The notes beneath the pieces are model-generated. The model did no database searches, had not been told where the DNA came from, and worked only from the letters and a program-made list of their open reading frames with translations. Positions 33,491 to 45,771 of a DNA stretch of 64,000 bases are shown here, piece by piece. The translations under genes were made by a program, and so were the position numbers. The stretch covers positions 62,001-126,000 of the forward strand of contig JAEUBA010000071.1 of NCBI GenBank assembly GCA_018257865.1, written 5' to 3'. Source of the stretch: Stereocaulon alpinum (Eukaryota > Ascomycota > Lecanoromycetes > Lecanorales > Stereocaulaceae). Every line of letters starts with the position of its first letter. Position 1 is the first letter of the stretch.

Positions 33491-34548
33491 ATGGCACAAG
33501 TGGTATCAATTGAGCACGCTATGACTGGATCAGATCGCCCGGTGAAAAAGCATAAGCTTGGGCAAAAGCCGGTCTTTCCACCCTTAGGAGATCCGATAGT
33601 CTATTTTTTGCTGACGAATGCTGGAAGGTACATACACCAGCGCAACGCAAAGAAAAACTGCGTCAAGCTCAAGCAGATTTCCGAGATCGTCGGACAGAAT
33701 ACATCAAACGGCTCGAGGATACTGTTCAGCAGTGTAACGGTAAATTAGAGAGTCTACAACAGACACTCGATAAAGTGGTGGATGAACGCTTGACGCTGAG
33801 ATACAAAAACTCACTGCTTGAGCGTATCCTAGTGGAGTTCGGTGAGGACCTCAACCCATCCATCTTTTAAGCTCTGCTCATCAAGGTTCCAGGTATAGAT
33901 ATCACGGCGGAGCTCGAAAGAGGAGTAGACAAAGCTCTGAATGAAGTAAACGCCTGCCCCGGATACCAGCAATCAACTCTGCGCGTCCCCTCACGGCCCA
34001 TAAAACGCTTGGATGAGGAGGCCCCCCATTGTTCGAACGAATTGACTCTGTTGGAACCCACTTCATCACTAGCACCTTCCCAAGCTCACCAGCCGCAACC
34101 AGAGTCGCTACCGCCTCAAGTCCACGAATCTCCACGGCAAAGGTCGCGTGGTTATACGACCATCCTCATTTCAAGTGCTGATCCGCACCAGGGTACGCAA
34201 ACTATCAACGTTCAACAAGACGATGGGGGAAACGACGGAGCCGGTCCAGCGTTAGGATCCTGGCAAACTCACTGGAAGCAACTTGGCAAGCCGGACCCAT
34301 CCCAGAATTTGTTCCCTCTCTCCCGTTTTGTCGAGAAAGTGTACTAACGAGATCAATTGAGTATAGAACAGGAGTACGATACGACACCATATGCAAATAA
34401 ATTCGACCCTCAAGACCTATGCGATCCATTAGCTGGTCCAGGACCCTACCCCGGCTTATTCGATGATCAGCCTGCTTTTCCAGATACAGTCACAGGTTAT
34501 AGGGGGTGGAGCTCCGTCTCTAACACCGCCCTAGACCACGGTGAGTGA
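33491..34548 (+). CDS. bZIP transcription factor
   Basis: The basic region and zipper are clear around 33640-33840: QRKEKLRQAQADFRDRRTEY then IKRLEDTVQQCNGKLE and LRYKNSLLERILVEFG. A 51-nt intron (GTGAGG...TCCAG, about 33842-33892) then joins to GIDITAELERGVDKALNE, matching the usual LLERIL...GID...AEL order. A last intron of 42 nt near 34320-34360 has a perfect TACTAAC branch and leads to the C-terminal exon ending at 34548. The join between the first 36 codons from ATG 33491 and the basic region is unresolved: no splice pair in the right phase was found, so a start further in or a small indel is possible. It is likely a nuclear stress- or metabolism-type regulator; the target is unknown. 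Confidence 0.65.
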
Positions 34549-35465
34549 GAGATATTTGGGTGGGGTTATCGGTCTGGGGTGGGATGTGTAGGTATAGGAG
34601 ATATAAGGGAGCACACTTTCGTCGGCCAGAATCTTCACAAATACAGACCTAGTGAAATTCTGCGAAAGACATTAAACTTTAGCATAAAATAATACCATAT
34701 ATCCCACTAGTAGTACCACCCCCATCTACCTCCCAGCTCAAAAGGGGTTATCGTTCCTGCTTCCTATTTACTTACATTAAGGCGGAGTCAAGGCTCTATT
34801 GCTCCTGTTTAGCCCCTCGTCTCATACGTGACAGTAGTTTTTTGCATCCACCCAATAAAACATTGTCTCGCTGTCGCGCTCTCTCTCTCTATATCTCTCT
34901 CAAAAACTATACGGACGTTCGTTCCAAGATAAACGGAAGAGCATGTAAGCTAGACGGATAGTTGAAGACACCAGTGGTCTGAAGAATGCGATCTTCGAAT
35001 ATGGAATGTCTGTCAGCTTGTTCCTACAGATATGCCGCGTCTGTGGGTGAAGATCCTCGGACAGAGCGTGTCCGAAGGGTGGATTGGCTTTCTGCTATAT
35101 TGGTGTGAATGATTGGTATACAAAGCGCTTAAAGTTGCAATGGCAGCCATCGATTTTTACCACGCACTTTTGTACGCTTTGTCTCTGGTAGTGACTTCTT
35201 GCTGCTAGTCGAATTGGAAAACACTTGTTCAGCCATGGGGTGACTTTTTGGCTTCCCAAAATCCGCCTACAGTTTACCTCGCCTCAGTCTTAAGGGGATT
35301 CTTGGATATATGGCTGTTAAGCTGAGGAAAGGGATTGACTTTTGCGTTCCGTTCGACAGTTGGCGGAGTGTCAGGCTTATTCACGACCGAAAAGCCTGCA
35401 ATTAGACTGTCAAGGTTCGAGGGTGACCATGGGTCGTTAGAGACAGGCGTCTTCAAAATAGAGAT
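34549..35465. other. Intergenic; CT microsatellite
   Basis: A CTCTCTCTCTCTATATCTCTCTC run lies at about 34880-34903. No gene supported. Confidence 0.4.
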
Positions 35466-35880
35466 GTGTGGGCGGTCCTGTCCAACGTACATGAATGGAG
35501 CCAAGCGTTGGCGGTGGAGAGCAGGTCGACGGAGACGGTAGCCTTACTTCTGGACCATGGATCTACTCGGGATCGCGAAGGGAAATCTGCATTACACATC
35601 GCGGTCGAACGGCGCAATAAACAGATAGTCAGCTTACTGGTTGGCAGAGGAGCCGAAGTGAACTTGGTGGATGAGCGGGGATGCACGCCGCTACACTACG
35701 CTGCTCAACGGAACTACGGGAGAGTAACGAAGCTCTTACTAGACGGGGGCGTAGATGTAATAATTAGGGATATGACGGGACGTACTGCAACAGATTAGGC
35801 AAAAAGGAAGGACTATCAATATACTTTAGAAGCTCTTGATAGCAAGAAGTTAACAGGTTTCATTCTCTTTCGAGGCAATT
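35466..35880 (+). pseudogene. Ankyrin-repeat fragment
   Basis: The frame gives about three ankyrin units: TETVALLLDHGSTRDREGKS, ALHIAVERRNKQIVSLLVGR and CTPLHYAAQRNYGRVTKLL. A TAG at 35796-35798 follows GRTATD, where ankyrin proteins normally continue with W or L and more sequence. The frame stays readable for about 30 codons after it. The N-terminal part of the parent protein is not found, so this is a remnant. Confidence 0.65.
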
Positions 35881-36329
35881 TCATTGGGCTATGGTATACC
35901 GACATCACATAACCGTAGAGGAGTGTTCAGTACTTCTCTCCGGCCATCGAGTTCCTCTTTCTCTTAGTATAGTACCATAGCTATTATCTCAAGTCCAGTC
36001 TTGCCGTTTGGAGTACCGCCACAACTCGAGAGTAAAGCTGGCAATCCTCCTTCGACCATTAACCCCTGGGAACATAACCTCATGCAGCCCTCTTATGCAA
36101 AGAATCAACGGCTTACAGTAAGCCGTGAAGCAAAAATTTGTCACATCATCCAAGGATTCTCTATTATTGGCAATATCCATCCTAAACTCTTTGATGTCAT
36201 GTATTAGCTTAATGTAGAGGAGCTTCTGTTGGGCCCATTCTAGCGCAGACGTACGTTTGAGAAGAGCTCGATTTAGAGGAGTAAGTCACCGGTCACAAGC
36301 ATCTGAGCCTAATTAGGCTTTAGTTGATG

Positions 36330-37380
36330 GGTCTTCCCGTGGTCAGTCTTGCTCTGTCTATAGTATGCCATAACACCGGCGTCCATCTTCCGTTTGATGA
36401 TAGATCCATCAAGGTAGGTGCTTGGTCCTTTATAGATCTGCCGGGAAGCGACAGGATGCACGCCATTCGTCTACGCCATAAAACGCGTTATGAGGTCTTG
36501 CAGCTACTCCAGGACGAGGTCCTCCTTGGCACTCAGAGGCCACCCAGTCCAACCGCTACCTTTGGTGTAAAGCGGGGTATCTTCCTCTTAATATCGATCG
36601 AACACCGTCTCTGCTAGCTTGTCGGGTCGGGGGATATAGCCGAAGACGGCGGGGATGAAGTCAGGGACATCGATTCGAAGGGTTAGGAGGAGTTCTTCTC
36701 TCAGCGCATCATCGACCTGCTTCCTATGCTCAGACGCGTCTGCGAAGCTGCCTGTGTTGAACAACCAAGGCGTCTGCTGGAACGAAGATGCAAATGATGG
36801 GTAAGACTGAGGGGGGGTTGTAGGTTGCGGTATGGGTTTTGTGCGCGCGACGAGGTCGAATACAGCTGTCTATATGTCCGCATCGCTGTTCTGAGGAGCA
36901 ATACCGCTCTTCGGAGTGAGCACAAGCTTTAGAAGCGGCGCGACGTATTTGGCTTCGCCTTGGTTTGCGGAGAGGCGAGCGTAAAAGGACGCAATGTCAC
37001 CGCTGAGGGGGCTATTCCTAATCCGTAAGCGAATGGTTCGAGCGGCTAGCTGAGCTAGCAGAGCCAGAATGAGATCAAGTATGGCATCTTTCGCTCCTGT
37101 TGCCTATTAGCAACCTCGTGAATCCATGGATAGTCCCCTCACCTGTATCAGACGCTTGGGATGTGAGCCGATCCACAACTTCTGTTACGTCAGCATTTTT
37201 GCTGCTGAGGTATCTGGATGCGAATGTCGTATGAAAAGTTTCCAGCTCTTTCCTTATAGGATGAGCTGTGATGGCCTTTAGTTCATTCTGCGAGAGCTCA
37301 GCCATATTGTAGGGAGGCGCTGCTACGACGAAGATGACAGCGCGACGATTTGAAGGGTTCTTGGCGAACCAATTAGTCAT
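36330..37380 (-). pseudogene. Fungal protein-kinase (FunK1-like) N-terminal relic
   Basis: From ATG 37380 a 101-codon frame runs to 37075. It then shifts and stays readable to about 36330 with several TAG or TAA stops. Order and pattern (EELLLTLRIDVPDFIPAVFG, then PLYTKGSGWTGWPLSAKEDL and a degraded RKMDAG segment) resemble the N-terminal half of fungal FunK1-type proteins as I know them. At least one stop sits where the family has Trp. The kinase domain itself is not found downstream. This is a dead copy. Confidence 0.45.
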
Positions 37381-38510
37381 TAGAAGCTATTACTACCGAA
37401 AAGGAAAACTCTGCGGCGCCCCGCGTCAACCAGACGAAAAAGCCGAGGTAATGTTTCAAAGGCCACCTGACGTAAAGCCCTGCTAGGGGTTTGCCTAATT
37501 ATTCGGGCGCATTTGCCTTTGACTCAACCCATATCTAAGATGGTTTGCGCCTCAATCAAGAAAAGGACGCAGACCACCTTGACTTCAGCTCCGGCCCCTC
37601 TCGCCAACGTTTATCTATACGGCGGTAACAACTCGCTGTCTAACTCAGCTGATCCCGCCAATAATGCTCGTCCTACCCTGCTGAGGGACAGCTCTCAATA
37701 TCCGTTGGGCATCAACGTTCAGGCTATCTGTACTTTTTATTATACTCACTTCTACCTCTTCTTGCGCTGTGCGCTTTAACTCTGCTCCATCTCCCTTGTC
37801 CTGCGTGGAAAAACCCTCTTAAACACGCAGATTGCGTCTCACTCCGTGAGACTCGACCCCGCTCCGTAACTTCCCATCAACGCAATTTAAATTACCTCAT
37901 AGAGAAGGTCAGTACAAGCTGAGCTATTTCGATCAACCCTACAGTCCAAAGGCTTACTTGTGCCGAATAGGCGATAGGCACGTCACTAATATCGCATTAC
38001 ATCTCCCATTCCGCCGTCTCTCCCTTAAGGCGGTGCATTTTCTTTACGACCATTTCCAATCCACATTCGGTTCCTGTAGCTGCTTAATAACTGCATTCAT
38101 CCCGATACTTGGGTCCACGATTTGCCGTCTGCCTGGTTGGCAACGAACGCAATACCTGTCTACTTCATCAACGTCCGCGAACCAAGCTGCCAGTGTTATC
38201 CACCGGGACATACTAGGCTATTGAGAAGAAGCTGGTAGCTTACGCTACGATCTGCTCCTGTTAAGAAAGACATCGTGAGGATCCAAATTCGGGTATGGAG
38301 GGCTTATATTGACGTAGGATAGGTCCCGCTCTTGGCACGGGCGCCTTTCACAACACATTACCAGTCGCTGATCATGTCCGGGAAGGTACGTTCGATCACC
38401 CTGTCCACCTCAGCATGACCGAGCTAATTCAGAGAACACGTATAGCTTGGGGATACAGCACTTTCAGGAAAAGAGGAGTATCTATCATTTCACCTATTCG
38501 ACGGGGTGGA
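37381..38510. other. Gene-poor interval
   Basis: Short frames at 37513-37779 and 37958-38224 lack any support. Confidence 0.35.
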
Positions 38511-39687
38511 CTACGACAGATGGATAACAGGCAGAGGTACATTGATCATGGTCTTTGATCCCAAAGCAGCGAAGAACACTTCCCCGTATTGGGAGCATGA
38601 AAACACTACCGAAGAAGGGAAGAGCCGTGTTCCCAAGGGGTTTAAGGTCAAGGTGGTAGATGGCACAGTCAAGATGGCCAAGTAGGCCGCAGTTTGAAGA
38701 CTTGGATCATTTGGTCTCCTCTTTCCTGGCCGACCCACAAGGTTATCGAAATGTCTTGATTTTGATCTTTGGGGATCATTGTGGTTAGGCAGTCCGTAGT
38801 CGGATCTGCAAGCTCCCTTTCCATTTTCCATTGATGACTGGTCTGAATCGCGTCGGAAAGGAGGTCGCCCAAAAGTGGCATCTGACTGGTTGGTGCTTTC
38901 GAGAACATGTACTGAATTTCTGAAGTAGATATCGTTAACAATGCCTTGTGTATGACGAAAGTCTCCTCGCTTACGCCTACTCTGCACCGTTGATGACTGT
39001 GCAGTCTCATTTCCTCCTGTGCGAATCTGTCCTGTAGTTGTTGAGACTTGATCTTCACCCTCACGTTCTGTAGGCCGTTCGGCGACACTGCCAAGCTCTG
39101 TACCTGCCAATCCGGTCAACCGTTGGCCACGTGTTGGGACTGCATGGCATACCAATATTGGGTAGTAATTTGTATTGTGTAGCGAGGATGTCCAGTTCTG
39201 GAGAAGAAAGAGACGCTTTCATGCTCTTGAGGTGATACACGAGGCCGGTTCTAGACTGTGCATTCATGCCAATGATGTTATGCTTACCAAAGCTGGCAGC
39301 ACATAGCAAGGCAAGTCCGCGACCACAGTGGCGTATTATGTCATTCAGGAAATCCTGGTAAACTTTGGAGCCACGAACTGTCTGTTCATTCGTAAGAACG
39401 CTGACAGCAAGTTCAACTGACTTGGCGGCTCTGGCATCAAGCCGGCCGAGGATCTTGAAATTCCGAAGAGTCTTCTGGAGCTTGTTCTCACAATCATTGA
39501 TCAGGTTTGACGGAGCGACTAATATCGCGCTGTGACGCTTCTCGAGCTCAACTTCGACCGATAGTGTTGCATCGCGGGTTTGCTGAACAAGCGCTTCCAG
39601 CTCCGGATCACTTAGTCCATCAAATTCTATAGTGGATGGATAGAAATCCCCGTGTGTGGTACGGAAAACTATGCTCGTCGAATCCAT
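38511..39687 (-). CDS. Hypothetical 375-aa protein
   Basis: Exons 39153-39687 and 38511-39103 join through a 49-nt GTATGC...GGCAG intron in phase 1. The N-terminal half is helical, with a coiled stretch near residues 35-90 and a region containing RHCGRGLALLCAASFGKHNI. The C-terminal half is basic, polar and probably disordered. An alternative frame at 38669-39094 is also open, so the exon 2 reading is not certain. No domain is recognised. Confidence 0.45.
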
Positions 39688-39939
39688 ACTGAATCTAAGG
39701 TATTAGTGCGCAAAAGACGACGTATTCAAATGAAGTTAATGGCGGAAATCAAGGGAAATGAAGGCGAGTTGAGGGATAGCTGATGAGGAGGTGGTGGAAG
39801 TTGAGGGGCAGTTGACGGAATTTAAGGAGCAATTCACGTGTCTTAGTGTATGCGCCTAGTAACCAATCAGCTCATAAGTCTCTTGCAACTCTAATCAATC
39901 CCACGACACTTCGTCTCGATCGGCTGCGATCCCAATTGT

Positions 39940-40659
39940 TTGGAGCAGCACCTGGAGGGATTGATCCAAACCGTCAGACAGAAGGTAAGGAATGAGGTTA
40001 ATACAGAAGCGCTCAGCGATTTCTACCAAGCATCCGATTTGCGGTCTCCTCCAAGAAAAAAGGCGTTGATCATTATTGATGTACAGAATGACTCTTTCGC
40101 CAAGGATGATCTCTACGTTATCACAACCCGTAACTTTATTCCCCGCCTAAAGAAATTGACCCCCAACTTCCGCAACGACACAGATGTTATCTAGGTGTGC
40201 ACACACATAGACCAAGAGGCAAGATTCTACCAAGAGGGCACTCGAGGAGCTGAAATATGTCGCGAGCTACACGATATGGTGGACGAGGCAAAGGACTTAA
40301 TCATGATGTCACATCACCACTCCGCTTTCAACTAGACATCTCTGTTGATGGCTTTGCGAAAGAAGCTGATCACTGATGTCTACCTCTGTGGGTTTTCAAC
40401 CAATGTGGGCGTTTACTCTACAGCAGCAGATGCAGTGCAGCGCGGACTGACTGTGATTGAAGACTGCCTTGGATATCGAAACGAGGAGGAGCACGAAAAA
40501 GCCATGGGTCAGATGGTAGAGCTCATGGGCGTTAAGAAGGTCGTCGGTGAAGGGGTCGTGAAAGAATCTGGGGGCTACCCGGTGCCAGAGATGGAACCCC
40601 TTTTAATCCTCTCGAAGGACTGTGTCTTAATACCGACGAAACTACGGCTGGCGGGATAA
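39940..40659 (+). pseudogene. Isochorismatase-like hydrolase, inactivated
   Basis: The frame carries the family landmarks ALIIIDVQND and, downstream, LITDVYLCGFSTNVGVYSTA and EDCLGYRNEEEHEKAM. A TAG at 40192-40194 follows DTDVI, where the family has Trp, and a second TAG is at 40333-40335. The catalytic Cys expected in the TNVxVY block is Gly. All three changes argue against an active enzyme. Family members hydrolyse isochorismate or related amides; some fungal copies are secreted, but no signal peptide is seen here. Confidence 0.75.
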
Positions 40660-41255
40660 TGGGGGCTACAGCCAAAGTCTACTCGACTGCTTCTTGAGAG
40701 GATAATGGGGGCTACAGGGGAGAATGGACGGGAGATGGACAAGCGATACGATAAGCCGCGAAGGAGCTGGATATGCAGCTACTGGGAGGATTTTCTCATT
40801 CTTTGCAGTATGGACTTGTAATAATATTAGAATGGTACTACGAGCAAGCACCGTCACTTTTGCCGCAATTTGAACACAAGTGGTTGAACAGAAGCAGGGC
40901 AGAGGCCATAAAATGGCAACTGGAGTCGTTTACGCATGTCATATAGGCAATTTAGTTTCATTAATGATTGGCGCGAAGGAGCTGCCTCAAGGCACGATTG
41001 ATAGACGGAATTCGGAAGCTTCCGATCAGTCTAACTTTGCTCGCGGCTTTTAATGAATGAGCGATCATCTGGGAGTTTCTATGTTGAGACACCTCAATCA
41101 AAGCCTAGGGTCTGCCCCTGCCCTCTTTCCTGCCAATCATAACCCATAACCTCTTTACTTAAGAGACAATTCCCCAACTGGAATACATATAACCTAGAGA
41201 CTACCAACTCAACTGAACCACGAGGTTGTTGACTTCCGACCGCCCCGTCACAGTC
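40660..41255. other. Intergenic with a short direct repeat
   Basis: GGATAATGGGGGCTACAG occurs at about 40655 and again at about 40699. No gene supported. Confidence 0.45.
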
Positions 41256-41853
41256 ATGAGCTCACAATTACATCTCATTCCTTACATTTCCGTGGTTTCA
41301 ATGCAGGTCCAGTCATCTTCGATACTTTCCATCACCATTAATGTATATCCAAGCAGGGTAATTGAACTAGGTGCACTTTTACCTTCCTTCACCGAACCAT
41401 ATCTTCCGCTTCATTTTACACTACAATACCCTTTCGATGGTACAGATTCAGATACGATGAACTTTTTCCAGTTGGTTCCGCCGGGTCCAAGATTCCCGTA
41501 CTGGCGACACTTCGTCCGGTTGCAAGTCCCTCTCAGCCCTACTCCTAATTTACTCAGAGTAAGATTTTGGCATGACATGCCCCCGGCACGGCATTGCATC
41601 GGTTCTAGAGATTGGACAGTCTCTTCTGAGCCAGTGGTGAGCACCGACAAGATATTGACAGTTGTAAAATACTAAGGCTAATTATTTCCGTTTTCAGAAC
41701 CGATTCTATACGCCGCACCAGTATCTCAGCAAAACGATCGAAGGCGAGCACCCAAAGCAATCGTGTGACAATAGCAGTGAAGCTGCAACAGAGATCCTGG
41801 AAGAGGAAGAAGAGGACGACAGGATTATTGAAGGCAGAAAGCAGAGACCTTAG
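41256..41853 (+). CDS. Hypothetical 178-aa protein with acidic tail
   Basis: Exons 41256-41636 and 41698-41853 join over a 61-nt intron (GTGAGC, CTAA branch region, TTTTCAG) in phase 0. The first exon encodes a beta-rich looking region with PGPRFPYWRHFVRLQVPLSP, and the second ends in ILEEEEEDDRIIEGRKQRP. No signal peptide, TM segment or known domain. No stop breaks the frame. The short length and lack of relatives I can recall make the function open. Confidence 0.55.
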
Positions 41854-43164
41854 AGTCAATTTCTTTTAATGCGTTCCAGTTCAGTCTACGACCAAACAAT
41901 TTTCATTCCGCCACTTTGCAGCCCGCCATTGTGATAGAAGGCCTGCAGGTGATTTACAAGAAGTACTGTAACATCGTTTCATTGTCTTGTAGAACTCAAA
42001 TCAACATTCAAATCCAAGTAGTCATAGGCTGCAAAGAGTACAAATTTAAATATATATGCAAGTTGCGTGTTGTTTGCTCAGGCGATACTCTGACCCTCTC
42101 CTAAATTTTAGAAAGAGAAGCGAGTTTACGTTATACTGTGCGTAAGGATCCGGAGAGTTTTAAGACTACGATACTAAATTTATTATAAAGTTGGCGTCTA
42201 GTAAGGCATTGTGACGCTTACTTCTCCCGTACGTATAAAGAACCATCTCCAGACTCCTTTAGAACCCTCCTTGGGCTGAGCCGGATAGATAAGGCCTACT
42301 CGTAAGCTTGCCTAGGAAAAAATCCTTGCGACGTACTACCCCTCAAGCATTGACAGCATCTAAAGGGTCGTTGGGCGCTTTTAGCGTTTCATAGGTCTAG
42401 GTCCTAGCTTACGGTTGTAAGCCTCCTAGGCTTATCCCCACCTTTTTAGATGCGGCGCACAGATGAGATAGGCTGAGCAGGTCCTGGGAAGATCGCTCCG
42501 GACAAATCTCCTAGGACATATGGTGCCAATTCTGGCGTAGGATTGTGGACTGGCGCCAACCCATGGACGATCAACTTCTGCCGACTGAGACTACTATCCG
42601 GCACTAACTACCTGTCACAATGTTCAGCTCCGACAGCATTTGCCGTCTGAGAGATTATTATACTGGCCTTATCGGGTGCCCCCCTTTCGACTAATGCCGT
42701 AAAGCGTTTCGCCGTTAGAGAGATGACTGGTAACCTATAGGAATGAAACGGCTGCCAATGATGTCCTCCAGAGCTTTACGAGGGACAAATTCGGAGCGGC
42801 AATACAGCAAGTAAACCATTCACACGACTCAAATCCACCTTTTGCTTCTGGGTACCAGCTCAATCTCCTCAAAGCTCGTTCGCACCCGTCTTCGTCACAA
42901 TATCACTATCCTTCCCACTTGTCATGGCTATCTGACCTTCATCGTCCGCATCCATCGCCCTCTTACTATGTTTCCCTGCTACCTCAACGTCTGGCTGTGC
43001 GGTGATGGGACTTAGAAGGCTTTCAATTGTCTCCGAGTGAGTTACAACAGAGGTACCTTGGTCACGTATGCTGTCTGGTAACCTCGGGGCCAGGACGTCT
43101 ATCAGTTTGATAATGCTCGAATGTTGTAAGCATATATCACCGTGAGACGATGCGCGAACTTACG
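41854..43164. other. Gene-poor, AT- and stop-rich interval
   Basis: Frequent stops in all frames suggest decayed sequence. No element ends are visible. Confidence 0.35.
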
Positions 43165-43492
43165 ACAAGTTTCCTGTCTTCGGCTTGTCCTCCTGGTTTT
43201 GGCCTAGACTGCCGTTATCCTCTGCTTCTACGATCATAATCCTTTGTCCTATCGTCATCTTCAGATTGGGGATTACTACTTAGCAGACTTCGATGCTATC
43301 TTAAATGATCAAGATGTTGGCAACAGGCGGACGGTCTTTCAACAGATAATCTTGTCACTCGTACGTGTTATTCCATACTTCCTAGTACTGGTGGCCTACG
43401 ATGTATCCGAGCTCTCTATTCAAGTCCCGGATGCTGGCAATTTATTTTGGCTGGTGATAACTGGTGAGTCAGACATAGTCGACTCGCGCTAG
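43165..43492 (+). pseudogene. Relic of the 9704-11703 gene family
   Basis: A stretch with GDYYLADFDAILNDQDV then RRTVFQQIILSLVRV parallels the intact gene's GDNYLTNFNAIINGQDI then KRTVFEQMIMSLLRV. Upstream DNA (about 43165-43240) also matches in diverged form but is out of frame. No full gene remains. Confidence 0.65.
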
Positions 43493-43911
43493 CATTTACA
43501 CCGCTTCACCCGCCTCCATTGGCGTGATATGCATGCGAATGGGGCTGGGCAAGTCGACACGCTCCTGTGTTTCTGGTCGGGCGAATACCGCTCCATCTAG
43601 GGCGCAAGAGGCTCTCTAATGCGGCCTGGTAAGAGCAGATGAGCAGCAGAGGCCCCAATCCCTGCATATTACCTATCTCACGCTACCAAATAACCAACGA
43701 GTGGTGCCCTAAGATTAAAGCGTACAGGACCTCCCTCTTTCTTTGACCTTCTCTATTCCAAACTACGCTTATTTTCAACATTTTTTTCAGCCTTCCGATT
43801 GACGTTTGAGCTTTGTTCTTTCAACCCCAATCTGTTTCAACAACACAGCTGTCCACGCCAGCTCATCCATATCTGACAACCATTAGTCGATTTTCGGAGG
43901 AGCTGCGGGCT

Positions 43912-44733
43912 ATGTCGGCTAAGGAGATTTCAGCATCTGGAGTGGAGGCGCCACCTGAGATCACTCAGCGAAAGACTTCTCCTCCCCATTCAAATAACGC
44001 CGCAGACATTCCTGGCGAGCTCGACCACAACCAACTCATCGCTTCCGGAACCAACTCTCGCGAAGAACGCCGTCTCCCCTCCAGCCGAACCAATTCCATC
44101 GCTCTCGCCAAACTATACACCTGGTTGACTTCCACCGCCGATACGCTCGCCAAGGTATATACCGAGTCATCAAAAGAAGAGAAGGTCTATCTACATTCTA
44201 TGGCTCTTGGGACATTGCCATTCGTCTGGCATCTGATATGGACACTCCTAGAGGCTTGTATATCGAGCGTCGACTGGACTGCTCGCCTGTTAACGACGGT
44301 GTTAGCAGTGCTGGGTTCTCCAATTCTTCTGTGGATAACTCTCGATACGAGCTTTCCGGTAAGGATTCGGCTTACAAGTTTTATCGCAAATCGTTGTAAT
44401 GGGTTGATCGTGACTCTTGAGCTCTTAAGAGGATACTCCTTCGCCTTGCACTGGTTGTGGGAAATGGTTACCTCCGGACCCGAGTTAATACTCATAGGCG
44501 TCATAGCCGTAACATGTTTCATTATGTTTGCAACGCTAGGCTTTCTCTTCGTGGCCTTCGTTCTGGGATCAGGATTTGATGGAAGCGACTGTGACTTATT
44601 TAGTATACTCGGAGGCGAGGAGAAGAAGAAGAAGAAGGAAGGAGAAGAAGAAGAAGAAGAAGAAGAAGAAGAAGAAGAAGAAGAAGAAGAAGAAGAAGAA
44701 GAAGAAGAAGAAGAAGAAGAGAAAAAAGAATAG
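43912..44733 (+). CDS. Membrane protein with microsatellite-encoded poly-Glu tail
   Basis: From ATG 43912 (an upstream in-frame extension lacks ATG) the frame encodes 273 residues. The N-terminal 100 residues are Ser/Pro-rich. Three hydrophobic segments follow: near LGTLPFVWHLIWTLLEA, TVLAVLGSPILLWITL and LILIGVIAVTCFIMFATLGF. The last 40 residues are nearly all Glu and Lys, read from a (GAA)n tract. The natural C terminus may lie elsewhere if the tract is in an intron or has expanded into the gene. The function is unknown. Confidence 0.5.
   Translation: MSAKEISASGVEAPPEITQRKTSPPHSNNAADIPGELDHNQLIASGTNSREERRLPSSRTNSIALAKLYTWLTSTADTLAKVYTESSKEEKVYLHSMALGTLPFVWHLIWTLLEACISSVDWTARLLTTVLAVLGSPILLWITLDTSFPVRIRLTSFIANRCNGLIVTLELLRGYSFALHWLWEMVTSGPELILIGVIAVTCFIMFATLGFLFVAFVLGSGFDGSDCDLFSILGGEEKKKKKEGEEEEEEEEEEEEEEEEEEEEEEEEEEKKE
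44641..44720. repeat. (GAA)n microsatellite
   Basis: An almost uninterrupted GAA run of about 80 bp, with further purine-rich sequence to about 44860. Confidence 0.9.
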
Positions 44734-45771
44734 GAAGAGAAGGGAAGAAAGGAAGAAGAAGAAAAAGAAGGAGACAAAACAATTACAATACAGGTGTGAA
44801 AGGAGATGGTCGAGAAGGAGAAGCAAAAGGGGGGTAGGAAGAAGGAGGAGGAGAGGGAGGAATATCGCGCAGGTAAGGAGGGCTCATAGCTCATTAAATA
44901 CGGCCAACAGCGAGCTGGTCTCGACCTCCAGAGTGCAAGCTATGTCGGTTGAGTCTACATCCGAATCGTCTCGAGTCCGCCGCTGGGCGGCCCGTATGCA
45001 CAGCTCAAAGTGATGGAGCGGTCTTTTTGCATTGGAAAGCTATGGAGCGTTGTATCCTATATGAGCATATTTTTGTAAACACCACTGAACCGACTGTTCC
45101 GGTCATTGGAAGGCTGGAGGTTATCTGAAGAAGCGTTGTGATACCGTCATTATCTAGTGAATTCAAAACCAACTCAACAGGCACAGTTGCACTCACGTAG
45201 AGTGAAAGCTGGCACGACAATCATGCCGATGCTTAATACAGTAATGCAATTTGTGCACCTATGGTACAAGCTGGTGACTACCGTTGACTGGTAAAGAGTC
45301 GAAGCTCGTGTTCTCCACAGTGAACCTTCCACCTTACTTCGAACCGGGTGTCTAAGCGTAGAAAAACCGGCCCGTATGTGATCTCCATCAGCGTCGGGAG
45401 CATGCCGAGACCATGTCCAATATGCCCTACAATAGTCTTCGCAAATTTTTTCTGTTCCCCTGGCCAAAGCTGATATGGAGGCCTGATCATATCGCTGCCC
45501 AGGGGTTAGGAATGAGGTATCCCCATTGAAGCAGTGTGGCTGCAGGAGATTTCGTGCCTCCGCTGGCCTTGCAGCAGTTGAAAGGCGGTCAAGAGAATTG
45601 AGAGTCTCCCTTTATATCGGAAAATGTCATCTAGCCTTCTCGCGTCCAAGGCGGTGGAGACCTGAAGGCTGATGTGCTGGCTGAGGATGGTGGGATCGTG
45701 GATGTATATCCAAAGGGGCCCTGATGTGGTGTGGTTGGAGTGACAGACCCCTGTTGAACGGACCACTCACG
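44734..45771. other. Interval with unresolved minus-strand frames
   Basis: Minus-strand frames at 45506-45766 and 45278-45490 read through in the same frame across a single TAA, which might mark one broken gene. I recognise no family. Confidence 0.35.

Noticed and set aside
38669..39094. BTB-like reading (FVIHKALLTISTSE)
   Set aside because: The short resemblance is to only a few residues, and the alternative frame joins upstream with a good intron.
44576..45013. Poly-Lys, poly-Leu, poly-Phe and poly-Ser frames
   Set aside because: These are trivial readings of the GAA microsatellite in other frames and strands.
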